Shown here: piece after piece, positions 1-11,655 of the stretch | Layout of the letters: each line of letters starts with the position of its first letter | Numbering within the stretch: position 1 is the first letter of the stretch | Assembly: GCA_009599575.1 (NCBI GenBank) | Contig: VWND01000007.1 | Coordinates: 62,001-126,000 of the forward strand | Direction of reading: 5' to 3' | Length of the DNA: 64,000 nucleotides | Source: Blumeriella jaapii | Lineage: Eukaryota; Ascomycota; Leotiomycetes; Helotiales; Drepanopezizaceae | Program-made: the position numbers and the translations under genes | The notes under the pieces: model-generated | The model's input: only the letters and a program-made list of their open reading frames with translations | What the model was told of the DNA's origin: nothing | The model's database searches: none

Positions 1-952
1 AAGCGATTACGAAAACTTTTTTTGGATTTATTTCTAAGCTTTTAGTCGAGATAATAAAGCCTAAGTAACGGGTCCGAGTAACGTTAAATTTAAATTTTCG
101 AATATCGGCCTGTAATTTAGCGTTAGCGAGTTTTTAAAGCATTTTGCGAACGTATATAACGTATTTTAAAAAATCGGACGAATAAATAAAAATGTTATTT
201 AAATATGCAATACAAAAATCGTTTAAATAATCGAAGAAAACGTCGTTTATATAATATTAGTAAATTGCGGATTTATTAATAAAGCCAAAAGGTAGCATTT
301 TGCATTTATAAGCGCTGTAACGCGTACGAAACGTCGTTAGTTTTTTATTGGCGGAATTTATTCGAATTTTATAAAAGATTTAGCGAATATCGAACTTTGT
401 AAAAATTCGCGTTTCCGAAAAACGAGCAAAGGTTTTATCGATAAAAAAAAGGGGATAGCGATCCTTACGAATAACGTTATTAAAAGCTCGATAATCGATA
501 TAAAAACGTAGTAAACCGTCGGGTTTTTTGGCGAAAAGCATTGGAACAGCGAAAAAAGCGGTAAAAGATTCGATAAAGCTTTTGTTAAAATTATTTTGCA
601 AATAAGTTTTAATAATTTCGAGTTTTAAAATCGATATTTTATATAAAAAAGTGTATTTTAGCTTTTTTTTATTTATAATAAGTTCGATTTTATAGTCGTA
701 AGGCCGGTGAAAAGCTAGTTCGTTATTAGCGGCTTTAGAAAACACGTATTCGAAGTTTTTATATTCCGAAGGAAAAGATTCGAAAAAAGATTTATTCGAA
801 GTTAGCTTTGCTAAACTAGTTAAAAAGGTCGAAATCGATATTTCGTTGGTTCTGAAACGTTCGAAAAGATTATAAAATTGAGTTTTAAAAAAAATATTAT
901 ACGTAAGATTATTTAATATTTTGTCGATTTCGTACAAAAAAGTTAAAAACAT
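1..952 (-). pseudogene. Reverse transcriptase domain remnant (Ty3/Gypsy pol), RIP-inactivated
   Basis: Read leftwards from 952, the frame contains the pre-RT segment HRPYDYKIEL, then FAKKPDGLLRFYIDYRAFN and FTKFDIR. These match the usual Gypsy RT pattern (HRPWDHKIEL, VKKKDGSLRxCVDYRxLN, FTKLDLR). The unbroken part is 380-952. Beyond it the domain continues in stop-broken frames with TRY, LPFGF and YLGFIIS. The catalytic YxDD box reads YLNN at 194-205. Both Asp to Asn changes are G-to-A on the coding strand, as RIP would make, so the enzyme is dead. The conserved Cys expected after the box is also gone. There is no intact start or end. Confidence 0.85.
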
Positions 953-1690
953 TTCGATTGTTTTTTTTCTGAAAATCAGTTTAAAAGCGTATGCAATAAT
1001 TTAGTAAATGGAAATTAGGTAAACAGTAGGTTAAAAGATTCGTTTTCGAACTGGTCGTTTAAAAAATTTAAAAAATGGCTTGTTTAAATTATCGATTATA
1101 TTAAGCTGAAAAACTATCGCGGCGAAAGCTTTTTTTCGGTTTTTAATATAATTGTTTTTCGTAAAACGAAAAAGCTGTTTTGACGAAAAAAAAAAAGAAA
1201 AAAAAGAAAAAGAAATAATAAAAAAAGGATCGGCAGCCTGGGAAAATGGTGTAATTTCTTATATTATCCTACTGGCGTCGCTATCGAAATTGGCACCGCG
1301 AATAAAATTCGACCTTTTCGCGTTTCGTATAGCGTCGTAAATTTGCTATAATTAATTAAAGTTTTTGTTACGTTTTACAGCGTCGTTTTGATAGCGAAAT
1401 TGAATTTTTCGGAAATGCAAATAAAAGATTTTAATACAACGAACGTAAAAAGCTGTAGAAGGGTAAGACTTCGGCCAATAAAGCTTGCGTTTATTACAGT
1501 TTAATAAAATTTAGTATTCGGCCAACCAAGCTTTTTTTAAAATTATATTATAATTTCCGAAATTGGTAATTAAAAAAGAAATAAACGATTGTATTCGATT
1601 ATTAATAATAAAATTAAAAAGCGTAAAATATGTAATTAAATAGCTACGAGTTTTATTATACTTTTTTACAGGAAAAAAAGCCGGGAAAAA

Positions 1691-1873
1691 TTAAATTAAA
1701 AGTTTTAAAAAAAAAAAAAAAAATTTGATTAGCGCCGAATCGATTAACGTATAACCGTTCGTTTTAAAATCGGCGAACGCTTTTATTTTGTACGAAAAGC
1801 TATTTTTAATAAATATAACGGAAATTGTTAATAAATCGCTATTAAAAAGCTTTCGAACGTTAAAATAACGCAT
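1691..1873 (-). pseudogene. Retropepsin-like protease fragment of the same relic
   Basis: A 60-codon frame holds the stretch KAFADFKTNGYTLID. It resembles the active-site region of fungal Gypsy aspartic proteases, where an Asp-Ser/Thr-Gly triad is followed by a hydrophobic Ile-Asp segment; here the triad is not intact. The position, upstream of the reverse transcriptase on the same strand, is where protease should be. The match is short and in RIP-mutated DNA, so the call is tentative. Confidence 0.4.
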
Positions 1874-3810
1874 ATCGCGTAATACGCTTAAAAAAAAAGC
1901 TTTGCTTAAGCTTAGGCGTTTTTTCGATTAGCGGAAAAACTTTTAATTTTTTCGTATGCGTTTTGAAAATCGTTTAAAAAAAGGTTTTCGTTTTTATTAT
2001 TATTATCAAAAAGCGAATTTTCGGCCGGTTCGATCTTGTTTATATTTATTAGTTTGGAAAGGCTTTTAAGTAGAACCGAGGGTCGGCTCGTAAAAGATTT
2101 TGCAAATTAGCTTTTTTGAATTTTTTGGTATAAAATAAAAAACGAGCGTTATCGTTGGTTCGATCGAAAAAAAAAAACGTTAAGAAAAACGTTTTGGCGA
2201 GAAAAAAAAGAAAAAATAAAAGGCTGAAAAGAAGTTTGTAAAGCATTTAAACGATTTTCGTACGTACGATTTGATTCGTAATACGTTTTGGTTAAGGATT
2301 TATTATTTTAATAAATGGTAGATTTGGTTAAAAAGCGATTCGCGTATAAAATTCGTTTAGCTAATTAATTTTGTTTTTTTTAACGGACGGCGGTGAGCCA
2401 ATTTTTAAAAATCGTTATACGCGTTTATTTTAAATGCAGCTTTTTTCGTAAACGCTTTGGTATTTTGTTTCGGAAAGCGTTTCGAAGCTGTTTATCAGTT
2501 CGTATTTAAACGTTCGCTGCGAAAATAAAAAATCGCAGATAAAAGCGCCAAAAGTCGTCGTGCGTATTTATTGCAAGCATTTTAAATTCGTTTTCCGCTT
2601 TTTAAACGTTTGAAAAATCGGCCAGGAAATCGGCGATTTTTTTAATTAATTTTTCGAAAAATATAAAATCGGAACGGTTTAAAATACGCGAAATAAAAAA
2701 CTTTTTCGCTACGCTTTCGGTTTGATCGAATATATAATTTTTGCGAAATCGATCGCTAACGAAATAGTCGTAGTAAAATTCGAAGTTATCGAAAATTTTA
2801 GTTTTTCAATAGCATACTTTGTAATTTTTATTATTATTTAATTTAAACTTAAAATTCGGAACGCGTTTTATACGAGCTAGTCGAAAGTCAGCAAATAAAT
2901 AGAAATTATAACGTTTAAAAAACGCGCTAAAGTTTTGGCCGTTATAAAAAGATTTAAAAAAAATTCGCGAAAAGCGTAAAGATTAATTTGTAGCGTTTAT
3001 TAATTAAAATAAAACGTTGCGAAAAAGAAAAGAAGCAGCAGATTCGCGACTGGCAAAAGCACGTTCGATAGATTTTACTAAACGCTTTAATTAAAAGGTT
3101 TGTCGCAGTCGTATAATTTCCAAAAGTTGTCGTTTACGCTTTTGCGCTTTTTTCAGTTGATTTTACAAAAGTCTCAATTAAACGCTTTCAGCGCTAGGCT
3201 ATAAAAAAAAGGTGGCAGGCGAAATAATTAGCGCTTTGTTCTTTTTTTTGTTTTTTTTTCCTCGGGAAAAGGATTGTTTTTTAGAAGAAAAAGCTTTTGG
3301 GAAAGGCTGCTTTTTCGCTGATTAAAAAAAAAAAAAATTAAAATATAATAGCAAAAGCTGAAAAGCTTTGTTAAAAAGAAATCGTTAAACAGAAGCTATT
3401 TTTCGCAAAATGCGGAAATAAGCTTTTTTACGACCGGTCGATCATTTTAGTATAATTCGTAAGAAATTCGAAGGGAAAAATAGTTTACGCCGTCGCTAGC
3501 GTAGAAAAAAAGTTGTTGATAATATAACGATTTAATTAGTCGAAAAACTGGGAGATCAGTCAATTGGTCGCCGTATTTATATAATATAAAAAACGAGCTT
3601 TTGGTTTTGTAACAAAGATATTCATTTAAAATCAACAACTGCAGAAGGCAGAGGTTGCTAAAGGGAAAGGGCCTTATATATATAATAGTTTCTATAGTTG
3701 ATGGGAGATCCACCAGGAGACCAGGGAGCTTGCAACTATACGTAGTTGCTGGGGTGACGCGAGGGGCAAACGAGTGAGTCGTCACAGTCGCAACCCTTTT
3801 TCAGGTGCCT

Positions 3811-3908
3811 CGGAAGCACTTCTCACTTGCACACATCGGGGCAAGTCTTGGAAACTTCTAGCCTATCGTCAAGGCTACTACTCTTCACCTTGCTTTCGCC
3901 TCTTACAC
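3811..3908. repeat. Imperfect direct repeat, copy 1 (copy 2 at 4211-4293)
   Basis: Both copies share AGCACTTCTCAC, then CAAGTCTTGGAAA, then a pyrimidine-rich part ending in CTCTTACAC, in the same order and orientation about 400 bp apart. Point differences and small indels show that the copies are old. The second copy continues directly into the ACGTG array. It might be a tandem duplication or degraded repeat arms at the edge of the RIP block. Confidence 0.55.
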
Positions 3909-4290
3909 ATGCAGAACACCATATTAATCGTTTTTATTAACTTCTTTAGTTTGCAGTCATCACGGTTTGAGAAAGCGGTTTATGGTTTATTACTATTTAC
4001 GTTTTAACTGAACGGGGGTCTTACAATCTCATCCGAATCAAATAATGTACAGTACAACATATCGTCTTGATCATCACCTTCAACCGATTCCACAAGGTCC
4101 TCCTCCAGTGATGTGATTTTCGCTACGTCTGCTTCAACGGCCTTATCAACCAGTGCCTCCAGCAATTTGGCACTATTTCCGTCATTGTCATCCTAGACAA
4201 ATTTCTTCGAGGAGCACTTCTCACGTGAGATTATCGAGCCAAGTCTTGGAAATTTACATAATCAAAGCTATCTTCCGCCTCATTCTCTTA

Positions 4291-4345
4291 CACGTGACCC
4301 GCTCAGACGTGACGGCCCGCTCACACGTGACTCGATTACACGTGT
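4291..4345. promoter_or_regulatory. ACGTG array (bZIP/bHLH-type boxes) upstream of the phosphoesterase gene
   Basis: Four ACGTG cores start at 4292, 4307, 4325 and 4340 (spacing 15, 18 and 15 bp), with another at 4223. Three of the four are full CACGTG palindromes. CACGTG is the binding core of bHLH factors and ACGT cores bind bZIP factors. The array lies 130-185 bp upstream of the ATG at 4476, a normal place for promoter elements. Regulation is inferred, not shown. Confidence 0.4.
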
Positions 4346-4475
4346 ACGATGTACAGTAGAACGCATCACACCCACATCAGATTCGTGCCAGCTTCCTTAC
4401 TTGGCAAAGGATCTTGAAGAACCAATTCGAAATAGACATCGCCACCCAAAGGTGGGTTTCGGAGCATAAAACACC

Positions 4476-6671
4476 ATGGGCGATAATTACGTTCCCACAG
4501 CTGAGGAAAAGGTCGTTTACAGCTCTGGCGAGATCTCTTCGCCACCTGAACTTCGAATACTTCACTTCAACGATGGTGAGCTCGGCCTCACCGAAAGGCG
4601 CTCGAGAGATTACTGACCCGTTAGTCTACCATGTTGATGCTTCGTCGGCTGAGCCAGTGGGGGGTATTGCTCGTTTCAAGACGCTGTGCAATGAGTATCG
4701 CAGCGGCGCCAAGTTCAAGGGCCAGCCGGACTTGCTCACCTTCTTCTCGGGGGATGCTTTCAATCCGAGTCTGGAGAGCAGCGTTACCAAAGGTGCTGCG
4801 ACTCGATACTACGAAACCAATGTCTCTGCATGCTGACATTCGATCTCAACAGGAAGCCACATGGTGCCGGTGCTTAACGACATCGGGACAGACGTTGCTT
4901 GCGTAGGGGTGAGAAAACCCCCGGATGATTCCAGTAGCCGTCATTTACTTCTCCCTTCTAGAACCACGACTTGGACTTTGGTATTCGGCAATTCCGACAT
5001 CTCGCAAAGCAATGTTCTTTCCCATGGCTCCTTGCGAACGTGATAGGTAAGACTTGGCATGTCTTGGGCAATGTTGCCAAGCTGACTGTCGGCGATCAGA
5101 TCCAGCCTTAGGAGATGACATCCCTCTAGGAAATGCCCAGAAGACAGTGATGTTGACAGCCTCGAATGGCATCAAGATCGGCGTCATTGGCCTTGTTGAG
5201 CGGGAATGGCTAGATACTATCAACTCGCTGCCACCTAACTTGATCTACAAGTCGGTCTCTGCAGTCGCGAAAGAACTGGTGCCTGTTCTGCGAGCCGAAG
5301 GTGCCGAGATCATTATTGCTGTGACCCATCAAAGAGAGCCTAACGACAACAAACTCGCACAGAAGACAGAGGGGCTCATCGACATTGTTCTCGGTGGCCA
5401 CGATCACTTTTACCAGCATAGCATCATCAACGGCACCCACGTGCTACGATCTGGGAGCGATTTCAAGCAGTTGAGTTACATCGAAGCTAGGCGGCAAGGC
5501 GGCACGAGCCAGAAATGGGACTTCCGCGTCGTCAGGCGAGATGCCATGTCAAGTATCGCAGAAGATGCCGAGACTTTGAAGCTCACGGAGAAGTTGACAA
5601 GCTCGTTGAAGACAAAGCTTGGAAAGCCTTTAGGGTATACTATTGCTCCCTTGGATGCGAGATTTAGAACCGTGCGGTTGAAGGAGTCCAACATGGGCAA
5701 CTTCATTTGCGATCTGATGCGGAGTCACTACTTCGGCGACTGCTGCATTGTGGCTTCCGGCACTATCCGCGGTGACCAGATATACCCGCCTGGTATGCTC
5801 AAGGTCAAGGACATTATGAAATGTTTCCCTTTTGAGGATCCGTGTGTTGTGATCAAGGTCAGCGGCAAAGCCATCCTCGATGCCCTCGAGAATTCCGTCT
5901 CGCTCTACCCGGCGCTGGAAGGCCGATTTCCGCAAGTCTCAAACATCGAGTTTGAATTTGATCCTAGCAAGCCAGCTAATTCGCGAGTCCAATGGGTCAA
6001 GATTGGTGGTCAACCACTCGACTACGCCAAACTCTACGTATTGGTAACTCGCGGCTACATGAGCCGTGGCAAAGATGGATTCGACTCGCTGCTGGTGAAG
6101 TCAGAAGGTGGTCAAGCGGAAGAGATCGTCTCGGAAGAAAACGGCATTCTGATTAACATGATGATTCGACAGTACTTCATGAGCCTCAAAATCGTGCGCA
6201 AGTGGAAGATGTGGGGCAATTCAATGGCGAGGCATTGGGAGGGAGTACACCAGTCGATGGACACAACCAGCCCGGTGGTAGAGCCACTGCAGCCACAGAA
6301 AGGTCCAGAGAGCGAGGTCGCGAAGCAAGCGAGCGCGACAGCGAACGTAGCTGACACTCTCGACGAGTCTGACGACGAGTCCAGTCCTGATGGATCAAGC
6401 GCCCCTGGAGAAACGACAGAAGGACGAGAACGCGAGGCCGAGCTGGTGAGAAAGGTTATGAAGAAGTGGTGGCGTCTAGCACGTCTGCCTGGGCAGCCGA
6501 AGTGCTGTGATGAAATGGTTGCGGAAGAGTTTCAGGTTGATTGGACCAAGGTAAGATGCGCTTTCTCGCAAGAAGGGCTGGGATTTGCTAACGTTGCTGT
6601 AGGCGATTGCGCCGAGATTAGAAGGGCGCATCCGAATAGTGTCAGAAGGAGCCGGTTCTATGAAGCCATGA
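4476..6671 (+). CDS. 5'-nucleotidase family metallophosphoesterase (cytosolic)
   Basis: Five introns (4576-4624, 4793-4852, 4909-4961, 5047-5105, 6551-6602) give 640 aa. The calcineurin-like metallophosphatase domain shows all metal motifs once spliced: LHFNDVYHVD (about residue 29), FSGDAFNPS, GNHDLDFG (its Asn-His made by joining across intron 3) and GGHDH. The C-terminal 5'-nucleotidase domain follows with ESNMGNFICDLMR and SGTIRGD, the usual substrate-binding signatures. A charged, Ser/Glu-rich tail ends near WTKAIAPRLEGR. There is no signal peptide, so a cytosolic enzyme acting on nucleotides or other phosphomonoesters is likely; UshA/YfkN-type enzymes are the closest known group. The ATG at 4476 has a good context (ACACCATGG). 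Intron 2 has an unusual GTGCTG donor, but only that join keeps the frame and the family sequence. Confidence 0.88.
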
Positions 6672-8412
6672 GCTGCTGTTTGATGCGATGGACGGTGTTT
6701 TGGTAGTGGTAGGTTCAGGATCTCTGTAGGCTAGTCGTCACTTTAGACCACGGAATTTCGATCAACCTTACTTAGGAGCATCCCAAAGCTCGAAAATACA
6801 AGACACTTGAAGCACTCAGCTGGTAATGGAGTTTGATGAAGCCTTACCTTCACATGCTAAGAAGCCTCTCATTATTGTTGTGATGTCCAACAGACTCGGA
6901 ACCTAATATATGTCGATCACGTGAATGCTACTTTCCAATCTTGTTGTCAATTTCATGGACGCTAAGCGAGTGAAAATGACAAGGACCGCCTGAGGACCAA
7001 CATGCTGGCACTGTCAATGGAAAACTGCCGAATGTGCAAGCAAAACATGACGTCGGCTCGGAGGAACGAGAACGAGGACGAAGTATCAGATGCTTGCCAA
7101 GTGTCTTTCTGCGATCTACCCGGCCCAGGCTGGCTGCGAATGTCTCTGAACCGGGTCCATCCCTCCCTGACTCGTCGCAATGGGGACTACGCTCGCTAGC
7201 CAGCGATTCCCCGTCGCAAAGAAAACACGCCGTAGTCGAAGCTCGGATTGGAGGATCGTTGACGGTCGGCCCAAAGCCGAGCTCTAACGGCGGCCCGTTC
7301 AACTCAACAACATGTTCTAGAACCTAGCAAGGTCGAAGCAACTGCCGCGAAGTCGGCTGACTCGCAACAGCAGCTCGGCATGGCCGTGTGTGCTACAGCA
7401 CAGCACAGCACAGTACAGCACAGTGCCGTCTGTACAGTAAGTTCAGCAACGAACACGCCTCGCTGCGTGAGCGACGGCAGTTCGAGAAGTGCAATTGCCG
7501 AGAAGGTTTCTGGAGCCAAACCTCATGATGCGTCAATTACGAATTATCCCGCGTTTTCCGGTCAAGAAGGCCGCCTTCAGTGCGGTGGTGGTACAGTACT
7601 GCTGTATGTGCTGTACTGTGTGTAAGCCAGCTAGCCGCTGCTGTCAAGGCCAGACACAAAGTCACAGGCGGCGGGATTGCAACGTACAGTACTGTACCCG
7701 TCGACGTTCCAAGTCGTATAGTCGACCATCCAAGTCGTACACTAAGTACAGTACATACAAGATGATGCGCGGCACTCTTTCTCTTGAGTTTTTGCCCAGT
7801 ACCCGGGTACGCTGATGTCCCGTAGCCGCTCTATTTCCCGCTCTGACCTTTCAAGCTTGGCCCAGCAGATGCGTTGAGAGCGTGTGCGTCACCAGGATCG
7901 AGATGGGGTACGAAGGAGCCGCTGCAAGTGTTGGCGTGGGCGTTGAGCTTTCGGCAGCTGTCTCATAGGACGGAGCGGCCTCCTCGGCATGGTGTAGGCT
8001 GAAGTATATTGTCGCCCTGCCGGCTCTTCGGTACTTGTCGGGACGTGCTTGTTACTGTATGTACATTCTGTCCAGTACTACTACCCTACTTTACATACAG
8101 TGCTGTACTGTATAGATAACAGCTTCTGCCAAGCTGGGTGGCGAGCGCAGAGTTCAAATTTCCTTTTACTTCGTAATAAATTTGGCTTCCAGCACGTGTG
8201 GGACAGGACGTACGGTACACAGTATATAGGGTTTGCATCTCTCATGACTGGCTCACGACGTTGGTCTCTGTCTTCTGGTGTGGTTAATCGTGTTGCAGCT
8301 AAGGATCGGGTCCATTTCCGAGTTGTCACGATCTCGCTTTGGTGATCGAGTCTTGCGACTGGTGCATGTCAACACGGCGATTCTCGGAGAAGTTGTCCAG
8401 AAAGCATCAAGA
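6672..8412. other. Intergenic, no gene recognised
   Basis: 1.7 kb between two plus-strand genes. It contains ACAGT/CAGCA low-complexity tracts (around 7390-7440, 7590-7620, 7685-7760, 8060-8115). No open frame has domain-like content or splice support. A TATA-like TATATAGG at 8222 lies about 190 bp before the next ATG and may belong to the P450 promoter. Confidence 0.6.
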
Positions 8413-10213
8413 ATGGCGCTGGAACAGTTGATTGCAGCGGTGTTCGATCACTGGCCACTGGCCCTCGGTGTCGCGGTACTTGCGTACGCCCTTCGCAACC
8501 GGTACAATCGGGGCTTAAACAAATACCCAGGACCGTTCATGGCGTCCATAACGGACTGGTGGAGGTTTTGCATTGTGTACCAGAGACGCCCGGAAGTCGA
8601 GCATATTCGACTGCACGAACAACTGGGAGATGTGGTACGGCTAGGTCCGAACTGCTTATCATTCTCAGACCCCAAAGCGCTCAAGACCATCTACGGCCTC
8701 AACAAGGGGTTTGTCAAGGTACGAATCAAGCAGCATGTAACGAGAACGTGACTGACCAGAGACGAAGTCTGAGTTCTACCCCGTCCAGCAATCAGTAGCC
8801 GGGGGACGCCGTCTCCCGTCCCTGTTCAGCACGACTTCGGAAGCATTCCATGCACAACTTCGCCGCAGCGTCAACAGCGCTTTTTCCATGTCAGCGTTGA
8901 TCCAGTATGAGCCCTTTGTCGACTCTACTACCGAGCTCTTCCTCCGGCAAACGGAAAAGCTCTACGCCGCTACAGGAGAAGGTTGCAACTTTGCTCGATG
9001 GCTGCAGTTTTACGCTTTCGATGTCATCGGGGAGATGACCTACAGCAAGCGTCACGGTTTCCTCGAAGAAAACAAAGACGTGGATGGAATCATAGATTAC
9101 ATCAGTAAACTCTTTAACTACGTCGCCCCGGTATGAGTCCCGTCCAGGCAGTTACATGATAGGAGCTTATCCCAGCAGGTCGGCCAAATCCCATTTCTTG
9201 ACCTCATCTTCCTCAAGAACCCCATCTACCTACTGGCCTCCACACATGGCCTCGTCGACGCCACCTTCCCGGTAGCCCGGTTCGCCCAACAACGGATGGC
9301 CGAGCGCTTCCCAAAGAAAGGCGAGAAACCGATTCTCTCCTCGACGGAACCAGCCCCCATGTCACAGCCCGATCTTCTCTCCAAGTTCGTCCAAGCGAAA
9401 AAGGACCGGCCGGAATTCATGAACGACTCGCTCGTCATGACGATGGCCGTATCGATGGCCTTCGCCGGGTCCGAGACCACGGCCATCTCTCTCTCGAGCG
9501 TCTTCTACTACCTCTTGAAGAACCCGAAATGCATGGAGAAGGTCTACGAGGAGCTCGATAGGAAAGCGAAGGAGGGGGCTTTTGCGGACAACGAGCACGG
9601 CGTGGTGACGTTTGCCGAGTCGCAGGCCTTGCTCTACCTCGATGCTTGCATCAAGGAGGCCTTCCGGATGCACCCCGCTCCCGGACTACCCTTGGAACGT
9701 GTGGTGCCCCCGGCCGGGGCGGAGATAGCAGGGCACTTCATCAAAGGCGGCACGATTGTGGGATGCAGTGCGTGGGTTATCCACCGCCGGCGCGACATCT
9801 TCGGCGATGACGTGGAAGTCTTCAGGCCGGAGAGGTGGTTGGTGGACGAGAGCAAGGACAAGGAAGCGGAGGAGAAGCGCCTCAAGGAGATGGGAGGCGT
9901 GATGCTGCATTTTGGTATGGGGTCCAGAACGTGCATTGGCAAGAACATCAGCTTGCTGGAGATCTACAAGCTGGTCCCCACCGTGCTGAGGAGGTTCGAG
10001 GTACGTGTTTATGTCCTTTTGGACGTTCCCGCCACCTTCAGTCATCTCTGCTGAGATTTGGACTTGGGAAAGGATGGACACTAACAGTAGCAGGTGCAAC
10101 TCCAAGACCCCTCAAAGGACTGGGTCCTCCACAACGCGTGGTTTGTTCGCCAGTATGGGTTCAATACCACATTCAGAAAGCGGGCGTTAGTGCAGCCTAG
10201 TAGCTCTTCATGA
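8413..10213 (+). CDS. Cytochrome P450 monooxygenase (pisatin demethylase-like)
   Basis: Introns at 8719-8761, 9131-9178 and 10001-10093 give 538 aa, normal for a microsomal fungal P450. There is an N-terminal membrane anchor (about residues 5-27) followed by the KYPGP hinge. The I-helix AGSETT lies near 320, the K-helix KEAFR near 384, the PERW motif follows, and the haem loop FGMGSRTCIGKN places the Cys ligand near 477. The stretch from GFVKTKSEFYPVQQ through RRSVNSAFSMS resembles the CYP57/pisatin demethylase group. It is probably bound to the ER membrane and oxidises a small lipophilic substrate, which I cannot name. Intron 1 is very short (43 nt), and its 3' end must be the second of two AGs (8760-8761) to keep the frame. 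Confidence 0.9.
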
Positions 10214-11655
10214 TCTTTAGCAAAACCGTAGCATTTGTCGTCTTTGTCTTGGGTAGCGGCTTGCTGTTACCCAACCTATGTGTAGCGAAGAAGCCAATAC
10301 TTCTCAATCTTTCTACTGCCGCCTATTTTCTTCACCCTATCCGTCTCAACTGGTCTAAGCCTGCAAGCTCTGAACATGCGACTTTTGTCCAAGTTCATCG
10401 ACCCATCATCCATAGCTCCATCTCACCCGCCCCCTTGAGCTCGCTTGAACGGTATAACCCGTCCGTGCTACACTGGAAATCTGTTTGTTCGACTGACGGG
10501 AATGCAAGGATCTGACAGCAACTCATGTCCGCATCTAATGCAACCCAAAATCCAGATCTCAGAGTCGCACTTTAGTACGGCTTGACGTGACAAAGGGCAA
10601 AAGCGGAGGGGGTGGACGGAACCCCTATGAAGCGAAAGGCAAGCTGCTAACTTATTACATACCTACTCTATCTACCTCTAGCTCATAGTTAGAGGACGAT
10701 GACGCTTGTACCGAGCCCGGCTGGCTCGGGTTCACCAGGCACTGTGCTGTACCATACCACGGCTAACGGGACGGACTGGGGAGCCCTTACATCTTCTTCC
10801 TCAACCTCGGCCATGGGTCTTGATTACAACTTCTGCAATACTCCACGATGGATTCGCATCTTCGCGATAAAAACACACCAGCTAGCACGAGCCCGAGCGT
10901 AGCTGCTATGACTGTGACGAGTGGAGCGCAAAGGACGGTTTAAAAAGACGTTCTCATGGCGCTGAGCGTCACTCTACTGGGGACTGATGCTTTGATGGCT
11001 TAAGCGAGGGAAAAGGGGTGGCCGTTGCGCTCGGTATGAGGCTGCTTCATCACGAAGCTGGGAATTGAAGATACAGCGAATGGGTGGTAGTAACCTGGGA
11101 GGCTCTGAATCGCAATCAGATGCTTCTTTTACATTTCGTGATGATCTTTGATCGTTTGCGTGAAGCAGGGCAAATATCTGGGGATAGCATGCTCTCTGCG
11201 TCGAAGTCCACGTCCCAACAGAATAAATAGCCTGGACTCGCTGAGTTGAAGAAAACCACAGTTCGATTCAAATAATAACCGACTTCTCTGTTAAGAAGAG
11301 ACTTTTTGCTTTGATACTTGACAGGATGCGATGATACTGTTCCAAGCATGAAGGCATTTCAGAGAGCAAAAGCTGCTGTCATGTCCTATACGAATTCATA
11401 CATCTGGGAGACTCGAGCCATTCTAATCCGCTGAACGCAAAGCCCTGGGAACCTGCCCTTGAAAATAAGATCACTTTTGTGAAAGAATTCTTCGGTGTGT
11501 CTCACAAAATCGTACCGCCGACCGTGGGTTGAACTAAGACTCTTCCAATCTGACTCGGCGAAACCTCGTGACTCAACCCCACCATCAAACCAGTAAATAC
11601 TTTCTCCAGGTACCACCCCGCCATAGCAAAACCCCCCAAAACACAAACCACAACC
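10214..11655. other. Intergenic, no gene recognised
   Basis: 1.4 kb between the P450 and the lysyl-tRNA synthetase. Short open frames on both strands show no family resemblance. The last few hundred bases should hold the synthetase promoter and leader; the leader is CA-rich just before the ATG. No repeats of note. Confidence 0.6.

Larger units (their letters stand above)
1..3620 (-). mobile_element. RIP-degraded Ty3/Gypsy retrotransposon relic
   Basis: AT-rich block that runs off the left edge and ends fairly sharply near 3.6 kb, where ordinary composition resumes. CpA (and its complement TpG) is almost absent while CpG is kept: in bases 1-120 I count eight CG and no CA. This is the mark of repeat-induced point mutation, which converts CpA to TpA in duplicated DNA. 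Minus-strand reading frames, broken by stops, resemble retroelement parts in the order protease-like (about 1873-1691) then reverse transcriptase (952 to 1), so the element is transcribed leftwards and its Gag region should lie at about 1.9-3.4 kb. There I could not recognise a Gag domain. LTR ends were not located. RNase H and integrase would lie beyond the left edge. Confidence 0.85.
3621..4475. other. Transition zone between RIP block and first gene
   Basis: Composition is normal again here. The stretch holds an imperfect direct repeat (3811-3908 and 4211-4293), an ACGTG array (4291-4345), and an acidic open minus-strand stretch (about 4190-4003) that I do not recognise and that lacks a start or splice context. 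I see no complete gene. Confidence 0.6.
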
